In this document: positions 17,132-25,028 of the stretch, piece by piece | Numbering within the stretch: the first letter of the stretch is position 1 | How the letters are laid out: each line of letters starts with the position of its first letter | Origin: Clostridioides difficile | Lineage (GTDB): Bacteria > Bacillota > Clostridia > Peptostreptococcales > Peptostreptococcaceae | Assembly (NCBI RefSeq): GCF_900243075.1 | Contig: NZ_OEZH01000028.1 | Coordinates: 1 to 41,258, forward strand | Direction of reading: 5' to 3' | Length of the DNA stretch: 41,258 nucleotides | Translations under genes and position numbers: made by a program | Notes under the pieces: generated by a model | Database searches by the model: none | What the model was told of the DNA's origin: nothing | What the model saw: only the letters and a program-made list of their open reading frames with translations

Positions 17132-18622
17132 ATGTTTCAATTTGAAACACAAATACACAAATTAAGACATGATGTTTTAACTGCAATAGCTAGGCTTGGA
17201 AAAGAAGATAACCTTACAAGAGAAGCAATGGATAATATTCAGTATGAAATAATAAAAGGTGAAAAACCTACATACAGATGTTGTGTTTATAAAGAAAGAG
17301 CCATAATATCTGAGAGAGTAAATGTAAGTATGGGATTAGAACCAGGTCAAGATAAGATAGATTTAGATACAATGGATATAGAAGAAGATGAACAAATTAT
17401 ATATATTTTGGAAGCTGCATGTGATAGTTGTCCAATAAATGAATTTACAGTAACCGATATTTGTAGGGGATGTCTAGCACATAGATGTAAAGAAGCTTGT
17501 AAATTTGGTGCTATAACACATGTTGGAGGCATGGCTTATATAAATCATGAATTATGTAAGGCTTGTGGAATGTGTAAAAAAGCTTGTCAATATGATGCCA
17601 TCTCTGAGGTTGTTAGACCATGTAAGAGTGTTTGCCCAACTAATGCCTTAGGGTTTGATAGAGAGAATATGAAAGCTATGATACATGAAGAGAAATGTTT
17701 AAACTGTGGAGCATGTATGTCAGCATGCCCATTTGGAGCAATATCTGATAAGAGTTTGATAGCTCCTGTAGCTAGAAAATTAGTTCAAAAAGAGAAAATG
17801 TACGCAGTAGTAGCTCCTGCTATAACAGGTCAAGTTGAAGCAAATGTTACGTATGGTCAAATAAAAAATGCTATAAAATCATTAGGCTTTGTTGATGTGT
17901 TAGAAGCAGCTTGTGGAGCAGATGCAGTTACAGTTCATGAAAGCTTAGAGTTTGCTGAAAGAATGGAAAAGGGAGAAGCTTTTATGACAAATTCTTGTTG
18001 TCCAGGATTTGTTGGTTATATAGAAAAGACATTCCCAAATCATATAGGAAAAATATCTTCTACAGTGTCTCCTATGATAGCTAGTGGTAGATTTATAAAA
18101 AGTTATGAACCAGATGCTAAAGTTGTATTTATAGGACCATGTACAGCTAAAAAGAGTGAGGCAGCCAAGAAAGAATTAAAAGGAGCTGTTGATTATGTGC
18201 TTACTTTTGAAGAAATAATGGCATTATTTGAAGCATTTGATATAGATTTGGCTAAGTGTTCAAATGAAGATATAGATGATGCATCAATTTTTGGAAGAGG
18301 TTTTGGAGCTGCTGGTGGTCTTACAAAAGCTATAGAGAATTATCTTGCTGAAAAAGGTATAGGTGTTAATTTTGAGCCTGTAAAGATTTCTGGTTCAAGA
18401 GAAATCAAGAAAACTATGACTATGGCTAATTTAGGAAAGCTAGAAGGTAATTTTATAGAAGGGATGATGTGTGAAGGTGGATGTATAAATGGTTCTGGTA
18501 AATTTTTATCAGGTGCAAAAGTTAAAGCCACTTTTGATAGAAAAAATTCTCAATCAACTAAGAAGAGTGTTCTAGCAAATACAAAGATAAAAGATTTCAG
18601 TAATATAAATTTAGAAAAATAA
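17132..18622 (+). CDS. [FeFe]-hydrogenase, iron-only, with N-terminal iron-sulfur domains (copy 1)
   Basis: A 496-residue protein. The N-terminal part contains a cysteine-rich segment (CDSCPINEFTVTDICRGC, then AHRCKEAC) and two ferredoxin-type sets, CKACGMCKKAC and CLNCGACMSACPFGAI. The C-terminal hydrogenase domain has the H-cluster ligands in three loops: TNSCCPGF (C289, C290), GPCTAKKSE (C337) and EGMMCEGGC (C447, C451). Loops 1 and 3 differ slightly from the classic TSCCPGW and ACPGGC, which suggests the less-studied group B-type rather than the fermentative group A enzyme; this is an inference. It reduces protons or oxidises H2 with ferredoxin-like carriers, in the cytoplasm. GGGGGTGG precedes the ATG at 17132; the upstream in-frame ATG at 17093 lies in the -10. 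Confidence 0.9.
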   Translation: MFQFETQIHKLRHDVLTAIARLGKEDNLTREAMDNIQYEIIKGEKPTYRCCVYKERAIISERVNVSMGLEPGQDKIDLDTMDIEEDEQIIYILEAACDSCPINEFTVTDICRGCLAHRCKEACKFGAITHVGGMAYINHELCKACGMCKKACQYDAISEVVRPCKSVCPTNALGFDRENMKAMIHEEKCLNCGACMSACPFGAISDKSLIAPVARKLVQKEKMYAVVAPAITGQVEANVTYGQIKNAIKSLGFVDVLEAACGADAVTVHESLEFAERMEKGEAFMTNSCCPGFVGYIEKTFPNHIGKISSTVSPMIASGRFIKSYEPDAKVVFIGPCTAKKSEAAKKELKGAVDYVLTFEEIMALFEAFDIDLAKCSNEDIDDASIFGRGFGAAGGLTKAIENYLAEKGIGVNFEPVKISGSREIKKTMTMANLGKLEGNFIEGMMCEGGCINGSGKFLSGAKVKATFDRKNSQSTKKSVLANTKIKDFSNINLEK

Positions 18623-18650
18623 AGATAATACAAAAAATACATATTGTTAA

Positions 18651-18700
18651 TAGAGTTGTTCTAAGTTGCAGTTTAACCTTTGGACAACTCTATTTTTATT
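18651..18700 (+). terminator. Intrinsic terminator after hydrogenase copy 1
   Basis: TAGAGTTGT (18651-18659) with ACAACTCTA (18684-18692), then TTTTTATTTAT. It means the two hydrogenase genes are separate transcription units. Confidence 0.85.
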
Positions 18701-18773
18701 TATATATTTAATTATTGTGTAATTTAAAATAAAAGTTATATACACTTAAAATAAAAATTACATATATAATATT

Positions 18774-18812
18774 TTGTATATAACTTAACAAAGTATATGC
18801 CTATGTTATAAT
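18774..18812 (+). promoter_or_regulatory. Promoter of hydrogenase copy 2 with overlapping Rex-like operator
   Basis: TTAACA (18785-18790), a 16-bp spacer and TATAAT (18807-18812). Over the -35 lies TTGTATATAACTTAACAA (18774-18791), which matches the Rex consensus TTGTTAA-N4-TTAACAA perfectly in the right half and at five of seven positions in the left. An 11-bp inverted repeat, AAGTTATATAC (18733-18743) and GTATATAACTT (18776-18786), also ends here. Rex is a NADH/NAD-sensing repressor of fermentative genes in clostridia, so redox control is plausible. Confidence 0.5.
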
Positions 18813-18896
18813 AATTTGTAGAAATAAATAAAAAATACAATATACATAGTGGTAGAAATATAGCAAAAAAGATGTGATTTATAGGGAGGATTACTT

Positions 18897-20399
18897 ATGT
18901 TTGAGTTTGAAACACAACTAAAAAGGTTGAAGCATGAAGTTTTAACAGCAGTAGCAAGGTTATCTATTGAGGAAAATTTAACAAAAGAAAATATAGAAAA
19001 AATTCCATATGAAATAATTAAAGGAGAAAAGGCAAGATATAGATGCTGTGTTTATAAGGAGAGAGAGGTGGTTCTGGAAAGAACCCAACTTGCATTAAGT
19101 TTAACTCCAAATAGTAAATATGGAGATATAAATCCAGATTCAGTCAGTTTAGATACCGATGAGCAAATCATATATATAGTTGAAGCAGCTTGTGATAGAT
19201 GTCCAATAAATGAATTTACAGTTACAGAGCTTTGTAGAGGCTGTTTAGCTCATAGGTGTAAAGAAGCTTGTAAATTTGGGGCAATTTCTTATGTAAATGG
19301 AAGGGCATATATAAATCATGATTTATGTAAAGCCTGTGGAATGTGCAAAAATTCATGTCAATATGATGCTATATCAGAAGTTGTAAGACCTTGTAAGAGT
19401 GTCTGTCCAACAGGAGCCTTGGATTTTAATAGAAATACTATGAAAGCCATGATACATGAAGATAACTGTATAAATTGTGGAGCATGTATGTCAGCATGCC
19501 CATTTGGAGCAATATCTGATAAGAGTTTAATAGCACCTGTTGCAAAAAAACTTGCAAAAAAGGAAAATATGTATGCAATAGTAGCTCCAGCTATAACAGG
19601 TCAAATTGATAGTAATATTACATATGGACAATTAAAAAATGCAATAAAATCATTGGGTTTTGTAGATATGATAGAAGCTTCTTGTGGAGCAGATGCAGTT
19701 ACGGTTCATGAAAGTAATGAGTTTGTTGAAAGAATAAAATCTGGAGATAATTACATGACAAATTCATGTTGTCCTGGATTTTTTAAGTATATAGAAAAGA
19801 TGTTCCCAGATGAAAAAGATAGAATATCATCTACAGTATCTCCTATGGTAGCAACAGGAAGATTAGTAAAAAAATTTGACTCTGATGCTAAAGTTGTATT
19901 TATAGGGCCTTGTACTGCTAAAAAGAGTGAGGCAACAGAGAAGTGTTTAAAAGATTCAGTAGATTATGTACTTACTTTTGAAGAACTAATGGCATTATTT
20001 GAAGCATTTAATATAGATTTATCAAAATGTTCAAATGAAGACATAAATGATGGGTCAATTTTTGGAAGAGGATTTGGAGCATCTGGTGGGCTTGCTAAAT
20101 CAATACAGAATTATATTACTGAGAAGGGTATTAGTTTTGATTTTGAACCTATAAAAGTATCTGGTCCAAGACAAATTAAAAAGACAATGACAATGGCTAA
20201 ACTGGGAAGATTAGAAGGTAATTTTATAGAAGGAATGATGTGTGAAGAAGGTTGTATTAATGGAGCAGGGAAGTTTTTATCAGGTGTAAAAGCTAAAAAT
20301 ACTTTTGATAGAAAAAATGGACAATCGACTAAAAAGAGTGTTTTATCTAATGATAAGATTAAAGAATTTGAAGCTATAAATTTAGAAAGAGAATCTTAA
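18897..20399 (+). CDS. [FeFe]-hydrogenase, iron-only, with N-terminal iron-sulfur domains (copy 2)
   Basis: A 500-residue paralogue of the gene just upstream, collinear over its whole length with long identical blocks (for example the CMSACPFGAISDKSLIAPVA region) and clearly the product of tandem duplication. The same cluster ligands are present: the CRGC/HRCKEAC region, CKACGMCKNSC, CINCGACMSAC, TNSCCPGFFKY, GPCTAKKSEA and MMCEEGCINGAG. The position after the first Cys of loop 3 differs (EEGC against EGGC). The strongest divergence is in the linker at about residues 60-90 and at the C-terminus, where this copy ends in NLERES. It has its own promoter and terminator, so its regulation probably differs from copy 1. 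GGGAGG precedes the ATG. Confidence 0.9.
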   Translation: MFEFETQLKRLKHEVLTAVARLSIEENLTKENIEKIPYEIIKGEKARYRCCVYKEREVVLERTQLALSLTPNSKYGDINPDSVSLDTDEQIIYIVEAACDRCPINEFTVTELCRGCLAHRCKEACKFGAISYVNGRAYINHDLCKACGMCKNSCQYDAISEVVRPCKSVCPTGALDFNRNTMKAMIHEDNCINCGACMSACPFGAISDKSLIAPVAKKLAKKENMYAIVAPAITGQIDSNITYGQLKNAIKSLGFVDMIEASCGADAVTVHESNEFVERIKSGDNYMTNSCCPGFFKYIEKMFPDEKDRISSTVSPMVATGRLVKKFDSDAKVVFIGPCTAKKSEATEKCLKDSVDYVLTFEELMALFEAFNIDLSKCSNEDINDGSIFGRGFGASGGLAKSIQNYITEKGISFDFEPIKVSGPRQIKKTMTMAKLGRLEGNFIEGMMCEEGCINGAGKFLSGVKAKNTFDRKNGQSTKKSVLSNDKIKEFEAINLERES

Positions 20400-20420
20400 T
20401 TTTTATAAAAAAACAGTATA

Positions 20421-20460
20421 AAGAACAATACAGTTTATAAGTGTATTGTTCTTTTTTTTA
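20421..20460 (+). terminator. Intrinsic terminator after hydrogenase copy 2
   Basis: AAGAACAATACA (20421-20432) pairs perfectly with TGTATTGTTCTT (20442-20453), followed by a T-run. Confidence 0.92.
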
Positions 20461-20463
20461 TGA

Positions 20464-20619
20464 TGCCACAAATATGCTGTTATTACCTGTTCAGAGAAAA
20501 AAGTTCCAGATGAAAAGGTTTTGAAAATATTACGACATTTGAATGTAAAAATCTTTTTAACTTATGATGGAGATGTAGTTATCAATAGTGATGGTAATAA
20601 GTTGAGCTTAAAACAATAG
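20464..20619 (+). pseudogene. Decayed C-terminal tail of a metallo-beta-lactamase-fold/ComEC-like protein
   Basis: After the TGA at 20461-20463 the frame is open for 51 codons to TAG (20617-20619) and reads as coding: HKYAVITCSEKKVPDEKV, then LKILRHLNVKIFLTYDGD, VVINSDGNKLSLKQ. The pattern 'K-Y-A-V-I-S ... P-x-E-x-V-L-x-x-L ... V-x-V-x-x-T-x-x-D-G-x-V-V-I-x-S-D-G' is the usual ending of ComEC/Rec2-type MBL-fold hydrolases. There is no start codon with a ribosome site and the catalytic part is absent, so I call it a remnant. The family assignment is by eye. Confidence 0.5.
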
Positions 20620-20739
20620 TTTTTTTGAAAAAAATATCTAAAAAAATTTTAAAAAATCATTAGCAAATATTACCCCTTCAACATAGTATATTTTAGGAGT
20701 TGAAACTCCACATACAAAATGACTAGGAGGTAACATATT

Positions 20740-20931
20740 ATGTTGGATAGATTTTTTGGTGAAGGCGGATTTGGCGGATGTGCTTGGTGGATAATAATAT
20801 TATTCTTCTTATTCTTAGCATTCCAAGATTGTTGGGCTGAAATGGACTTATGTGCATGGATACCTTTCTTAATATTATTATTAATCCTTTGTGAATGTGG
20901 TGACGGTTTTGACGGAGGATGTGGATGCTAA
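20740..20931 (+). CDS. Small Cys/Gly-rich hydrophobic protein, function unknown
   Basis: 63 residues. A short Gly-rich head (GEGGFGGCAWW), a hydrophobic stretch with two possible membrane helices (about residues 15-27 and 40-51), and a Gly/Cys/Asp tail ending CGDGFDGGCGC; six cysteines in total. CTAGGAGGTAAC gives a strong ribosome site and a terminator follows, so it is a real gene. The composition recalls small sporulation or spore-coat membrane peptides of the YjcZ kind in bacilli, but I cannot demonstrate homology. CATAGTATA at 20682-20690 resembles a mother-cell sigma factor (sigma-E/K) -10, which would fit but is weak. Confidence 0.75.
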   Translation: MLDRFFGEGGFGGCAWWIIILFFLFLAFQDCWAEMDLCAWIPFLILLLILCECGDGFDGGCGC

Positions 20932-21008
20932 AAAAATCAATTTAGATGATTTAACGAAGATTATGATGGGTATAATTAAAATACCAAACCAATCACAATC
21001 TAGTGTTT

Positions 21009-21046
21009 GAAGGTAGTCGGAAATCCCCCGCTGCCTTCTTTTTTTA
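21009..21046 (+). terminator. Intrinsic terminator after the small Cys-rich gene
   Basis: GAAGGTAG (21009-21016) with CTGCCTTC (21031-21038), one G.U pair, plus an inner CGG/CCG, followed by TTTTTTTATT. Confidence 0.9.
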
Positions 21047-21153
21047 TTGTTCAAAATTTATTTTTGGATTATTTCATTTACATACAATAATTTTTTCTAT
21101 AAAGTCTGATATAATTAAAAAGAAAATAAATTTTATTTATAGGAGATGTAAAA

Positions 21154-21504
21154 ATGGCTATAGTGGATAAGATTTTCAATGAGATAAAACTTATGGTCGC
21201 AAGACTTTTATTGGGGAAAAAATACAGTGAATATGAAGAAAAAGACTTAGTATACAATACAGAAGAAGAAGTTATACTTATAACTTTAAAACGATTAGTT
21301 TTTCAGGGGAATGTGAACGAGGCAGAAGAAATTTTATTCGATAAGGCTAACACTGTAAATAGTGAAAATATGCAGTATATAGCAATAGAATTTTATACTA
21401 TGCTTATGGAAAAAACTGATGAAGAATTAGAGGCTATGAATTTTTCTAAACAAGAAGTTTATCAAGGGATAGAAGATATTAGGAAGGTATTAAACTTAGA
21501 ATAA
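21154..21504 (+). CDS. DUF6483-like small helical protein
   Basis: A 116-residue, acidic, all-helical protein. The opening MAIVDKIFNEIKLMVARLLLGKKYSEYE and the middle LKRLVFQGNVNEAEEILFDKA resemble the DUF6483 family common in clostridia. No catalytic motif is apparent and the function is unknown. The two halves around 'NVNEAEEILF' and 'QYIAIEFYTMLM' look like TPR-like helical hairpins. TAGGAGATG precedes the start, and TATAAT at 21110-21115 is a likely -10 with a poor -35. Monocistronic, with a palindromic terminator downstream. Confidence 0.75.
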   Translation: MAIVDKIFNEIKLMVARLLLGKKYSEYEEKDLVYNTEEEVILITLKRLVFQGNVNEAEEILFDKANTVNSENMQYIAIEFYTMLMEKTDEELEAMNFSKQEVYQGIEDIRKVLNLE

Positions 21505-21544
21505 AAGATATATGAGAATATTGAAATAAATTAATGCTAAGGTG

Positions 21545-21590
21545 AGAATATTATATTTATATATATAAATATAATATTCTTATTTTATTA
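21545..21590 (+). terminator. 36-bp perfect AT palindrome with T-run (probable terminator)
   Basis: From AGAATATTATATTTATAT at 21545 the sequence runs straight into its own reverse complement, ending at 21580: 18+18 bp with no mismatch and no formal loop, followed by TATTTTATT. It is made almost wholly of A and T and could extrude as a cruciform in DNA or fold as a terminator in RNA. Confidence 0.65.
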
Positions 21591-21626
21591 GTTATATAAG
21601 TATATCTTATTTACCATAAAACTATC

Positions 21627-21655
21627 TTGAAAAAAATTAATCTTAATTGTATAAT
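21627..21655 (+). promoter_or_regulatory. Promoter of the DUF1846 gene
   Basis: TTGAAA (21627-21632), a 17-bp spacer and TATAAT (21650-21655), about 100 bp before the start codon. Confidence 0.75.
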
Positions 21656-21720
21656 ATTACTTTGAGTGAAAAAGTATTAACATTTTTTATAAGATGTTTT
21701 ACTAAAAAAATATATATAAA

Positions 21721-21752
21721 TATACTGTTATCAATAAGAAATTTAATTTAGT
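21721..21752 (+). repeat. Direct repeat flanking the DUF1846 gene (left copy)
   Basis: TATACTGTTATCAATAAG followed by AAATTTAATTTAGT. A near-copy lies at 23402-23435 (TATACTGTTATCCATAAGG, then AATTTTAAATTTAGT), with two substitutions and a 2-bp length difference. This copy sits directly upstream of the ribosome site of the gene. Confidence 0.6.
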
Positions 21753-21763
21753 GAGGTGTTAAT

Positions 21764-23269
21764 ATGAAAGTAGGATTTGACCACAAAAAATATTTAGAAG
21801 AGCAGTCTAAATATATCTTAGAAAGGGTAAATAATTTTGACAAGCTTTATCTAGAGTTTGGAGGAAAATTGATGGGAGACCTTCATGCAAAAAGAGTACT
21901 TCCAGGATTTGATGAAAATGCAAAGATAAAAGTTTTACAACATATGAAAGAAAAAGTTGAAGTTGTAATTTGTGTCTATGCAGGAGATATAGAAAGAAAC
22001 AAAATAAGAGGAGACTTTGGTATTACTTATGATATGGAAGTTTTAAGATTAATAGATGATTTAAGAGGTTACGAACTAGATGTAAATAGTGTAGTAATTA
22101 CTAGATTTGAAGGACAACCTGCCACAACTGTATTCATAAATAAGTTAGAGCGTAGAGGCATTAAAGTTTATAAACATTATCCAACAAAGGGATATCCATC
22201 AGATGTTGAGACTATAGTTAGTGATGAAGGCTATGGAGCAAATGAGTATATAGAAACTACAAAACCAATAGTAGTAGTAACAGCACCAGGACCTAATAGT
22301 GGAAAACTTGGTACTTGTTTAAGCCAGCTATATCATGAAAATAAAAGAGGTAATGTAGTTGGATATTCTAAATTTGAGACATTCCCAGTTTGGAATGTAC
22401 CTTTAAAACATCCTTTAAATATAGCTTATGAGGCAGCTACAGTTGATTTAAAAGATGTAAATATGATAGATTCATTCCATCTTGAAACTTATGGTGAAAT
22501 GTCAGTAAACTATAATAGAGATTTAGAATTATTCCCAGTACTTAAAAAAATAATAGAAAAGATAACTGGAAAAGAATCAATTTTCCAATCTCCAACAGAT
22601 ATGGGTGTTAATAGAGTTGGGTTTGGAATAATAGATGATGAAGTAATAAGAGAAGCTTCTATAGAAGAAATAATAAGAAGATACTTTAAAACTGCTTGTG
22701 AGTATAAAAAAGGGCAAGTTGATAAAGGTGCTTATGATAGAATGAAAATGATTATGGAAGAACTTAACTTAAAGCCGGAAGATAGAAATGTTGTATTACC
22801 TGCTAGAAATTACAGTAATAAACTAAAAGAAAGTGCGGATAAGAATGATACTTGTCCAGTAGTTGCATTAGAATTGGAAGATGGGACAATATTAACTGGT
22901 AAGGGTTCTGACTTAATGAATGGAACAGCAGCTGCTGTATTAAATGCAATTAAATACTTAGCTAATATATCTGATGATATGCATTTAATATCACCTGTAA
23001 TATTAGAACCTATTATAAATCTAAAAACAAAAACTTTAGCTAGTAGAAATGTTTCACTTAGTTGTCAAGAGGTGTTAACTGCACTTAGCATTTGTGCTGT
23101 AACTAATCCAACTGCACAATTTGCTATGGAAAAGTTAACATTATTAAAAGGGTGTCAAGCTCATTCTACTACTATATTAAATAGAGATGATGAACAAACA
23201 TTTAGAAAGCTTGGTATAGATGTAACTTGTGACCCAGAGTATCCTTCACAAAATCTTTACTATAGTTAA
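21764..23269 (+). CDS. DUF1846 family protein
   Basis: A 501-residue protein recognisable from its start ([20 protein letters not shown], then [15 protein letters not shown]) and length as PF08903/DUF1846, a family widespread in clostridia and lactic acid bacteria with a solved structure but no assigned reaction. A glycine-rich stretch, [23 protein letters not shown] (about residues 168-190), resembles a nucleotide or phosphate-binding loop (GPNSGK). The C-terminal part, around [20 protein letters not shown], holds a conserved Cys and His. It is preceded by a good promoter and AGTGAGGTG. Monocistronic. The function is unknown. Confidence 0.88.
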   Translation: MKVGFDHKKYLEEQSKYILERVNNFDKLYLEFGGKLMGDLHAKRVLPGFDENAKIKVLQHMKEKVEVVICVYAGDIERNKIRGDFGITYDMEVLRLIDDLRGYELDVNSVVITRFEGQPATTVFINKLERRGIKVYKHYPTKGYPSDVETIVSDEGYGANEYIETTKPIVVVTAPGPNSGKLGTCLSQLYHENKRGNVVGYSKFETFPVWNVPLKHPLNIAYEAATVDLKDVNMIDSFHLETYGEMSVNYNRDLELFPVLKKIIEKITGKESIFQSPTDMGVNRVGFGIIDDEVIREASIEEIIRRYFKTACEYKKGQVDKGAYDRMKMIMEELNLKPEDRNVVLPARNYSNKLKESADKNDTCPVVALELEDGTILTGKGSDLMNGTAAAVLNAIKYLANISDDMHLISPVILEPIINLKTKTLASRNVSLSCQEVLTALSICAVTNPTAQFAMEKLTLLKGCQAHSTTILNRDDEQTFRKLGIDVTCDPEYPSQNLYYS

Positions 23270-23285
23270 AATTATATAAAAAAAT

Positions 23286-23387
23286 ATGGGCTGTTTTAAA
23301 GTAATAGTTTGAGCAGTCCATTACAATTATAGTAAAATCAGTAGGCTGTCTTGTATAAGGCAGTCTTTTGTTTTTAAAACATCCCAT
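23286..23387. repeat. 102-bp terminal-inverted-repeat element with embedded terminator (second palindrome family)
   Basis: ATGGGCTGTTTTAAA (23286-23300) and TTTAAAACATCCCAT (23373-23387) are inverted with one mismatch in 15. Inside, AGGCTGTCTT pairs with AAGGCAGTCT (G.U pairs allowed) and is followed by TTTGTTTTT, so it terminates the DUF1846 transcript. A shorter relative with the same GGGCTGTTTTAAA end lies at 37060-37120. Non-autonomous, with no coding content. Confidence 0.7.
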
Positions 23388-23401
23388 TTAAATTAAATAT
23401 A

Positions 23402-23435
23402 TATACTGTTATCCATAAGGAATTTTAAATTTAGT
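23402..23435 (+). repeat. Direct repeat flanking the DUF1846 gene (right copy)
   Basis: Near-copy of 21721-21752, just after the terminator element. The rest of 23436-23587 is AT-rich and shows no feature I can support beyond a small AAGGAA/TTCCTT stem at about 23417-23440. Confidence 0.55.
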
Positions 23436-23587
23436 TCCTTGGAATACCTATTGTAAAGCTTTTATATAGTTTTTGCAAGTGTTTTTAAGTATTTTTTATA
23501 AATTATATTGAACTTAATTGATTATATACATGTTTATGTGTGGAAAATGTTAATATATAAAGAAAGTGATGAAAAAATAACATAAAG

Positions 23588-23607
23588 AAACATAAGTTTG
23601 GTATAAT
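23588..23607 (+). promoter_or_regulatory. LexA-like box and extended -10 promoter of dinB
   Basis: AAACATAAGTTT (23588-23599) is a perfect AAAC-N4-GTTT palindrome, one base from the GAAC-N4-GTTT/GTTC SOS box of Firmicutes. It directly abuts the extended -10 TGGTATAAT (TATAAT 23602-23607). This position suits LexA repression of an SOS polymerase. Confidence 0.5.
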
Positions 23608-23671
23608 TAAAAGGGAATAAAACAGTAATCTAAATAAACTCAATCTATTTTTACTTTAAAAGGTGATAAGA

Positions 23672-24769
23672 ATGGAACTTCATAGAAAAATAATTCATAT
23701 AGATATGGATGCTTTTTATGCATCTATAGAACAAAGAGATAATAAAAAACTAAAAGGAAGACCTGTTATTGTTGGTGGAAATCCACAAAGCAGAGGTGTG
23801 GTTGCAACATGCTCTTATGAAGCTAGAAAATTTGGTATCCATTCAGCTATGCCATCAGCTGTAGCTTATAATAGATGCCCATATGCAGTTTTTGTAAGAC
23901 CTAGATTTGATGTATACAAGAGTGTGTCAGAGCAAATAAGAGAGATATTTTATAGATACACAGATTTAGTTGAGCCGTTGTCTTTAGATGAAGCTTACTT
24001 AGATGTAACGAAAAATAAAAAAAATATTGATTCATCAATTGAGATAGCAAAGCAAATAAAAAGAGATATACTTAGAGAAGTTGGTCTTACTTCTTCAGCT
24101 GGTGTGTCATATAATAAGTTTCTTGCTAAGATTGCATCAGATTTAAAAAAACCTAATGGCTTAACTGTAATAACCGAAAAAAATGCCCAAGACTTTTTAG
24201 ATAAATTACCTGTGAATAAATTTTTTGGGGTTGGAAAAGTCACCTCAAACACTCTTAAAAATTTAGGTATAAAAACAGGATATGATTTAAGGTGTTTAAA
24301 TTTATTTGAACTTGAAAATATATTCAAAAAAAGAGGTTACGAATTATATAAATTCGCAAGAGGTATAGATGATAGACCAGTAGAGCCAAATAGAGTTAGA
24401 AAGTCTGTTGGAGCAGAGACTACATTAAGTCATAATTTAGATATTGATGAAGAAGAAACACGCAATATTCTTGATGAACTTTGCGAAGAAGTATGTCATA
24501 GATTAAAAAACTCTGAGAAGTTTGGAAAGACATTAACATTAAAAATTAAATATGAGGATTTTACAAAAATAACCAGAAGCCTTAGTCTAGAGCATTATAT
24601 TGACGAATACAACGATATAAGAAGTGGTGTAGATAATTTATTGAGAAATGTTGAGATGAATGGAAAACAAATAAGGCTATTGGGAGTTACAATGTCAAAT
24701 TTAAGCGACAAAAAAGAAACTTACAAAGATATTACTTTATTTGAGTACATGGAGAGTATTCAACTATGA
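23672..24769 (+). CDS. dinB: DNA polymerase IV (Y-family translesion polymerase)
   Basis: A 365-residue protein. Palm motifs HIDMDAFYASIEQ (first catalytic Asp) and SLDEAYLDV (second Asp-Glu) are intact, followed by the thumb helix-hairpin-helix (FFGVGKVTSNTLKNLGIKT) and the little-finger domain (VRKSVGAETTLSHNL onward). The C-terminus, DITLFEYMESIQL, contains a probable sliding-clamp motif (ITLF). It performs error-prone bypass synthesis. GTG at 23663 is in frame, but the AAAGGTG ribosome site overlaps it, so ATG 23672 is chosen. Monocistronic, with a LexA-like box in its promoter. Confidence 0.94.
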   Translation: MELHRKIIHIDMDAFYASIEQRDNKKLKGRPVIVGGNPQSRGVVATCSYEARKFGIHSAMPSAVAYNRCPYAVFVRPRFDVYKSVSEQIREIFYRYTDLVEPLSLDEAYLDVTKNKKNIDSSIEIAKQIKRDILREVGLTSSAGVSYNKFLAKIASDLKKPNGLTVITEKNAQDFLDKLPVNKFFGVGKVTSNTLKNLGIKTGYDLRCLNLFELENIFKKRGYELYKFARGIDDRPVEPNRVRKSVGAETTLSHNLDIDEEETRNILDELCEEVCHRLKNSEKFGKTLTLKIKYEDFTKITRSLSLEHYIDEYNDIRSGVDNLLRNVEMNGKQIRLLGVTMSNLSDKKETYKDITLFEYMESIQL

Positions 24770-24788
24770 GTTTTGTTTAAATAAATTG

Positions 24789-24828
24789 ACACTAGTTTTA
24801 ATAATAATTAAGGCTAGTGTTATTTTAT
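24789..24828 (+). terminator. Intrinsic terminator after dinB
   Basis: ACACTAG (24789-24795) with CTAGTGT (24814-24820), then TATTTTATG. The stem is short and the T-run moderate. Confidence 0.6.
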
Positions 24829-24940
24829 GAATATTTTTTATACTTTTTTGTTTTTTGACATTATATATTATATACTATATATAAGTACTTTATATTTGTA
24901 GCAATATTCAGACATATATTGACCTAAAAATCGTACTTTG

Positions 24941-24969
24941 TTTACATAAATAAAATAGTATGATATAAT
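24941..24969 (+). promoter_or_regulatory. Promoter of the opuC operon
   Basis: TTTACA (24941-24946), a 17-bp spacer and TATAAT (24964-24969), giving a leader of about 50 nt before the ATP-binding gene. Confidence 0.75.
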
Positions 24970-25028
24970 TATAAAAACAACTTATCGTGTTGGCAAAGGT
25001 TGCTTGTTGAAAAAGGGGATGATAAATT

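Noticed and set aside
24970-25020. AACAA...TTGTT pairing in the opuC leader as a riboswitch
   Set aside because: The stem is short, the leader is only about 50 nt and no known motif is recognisable.
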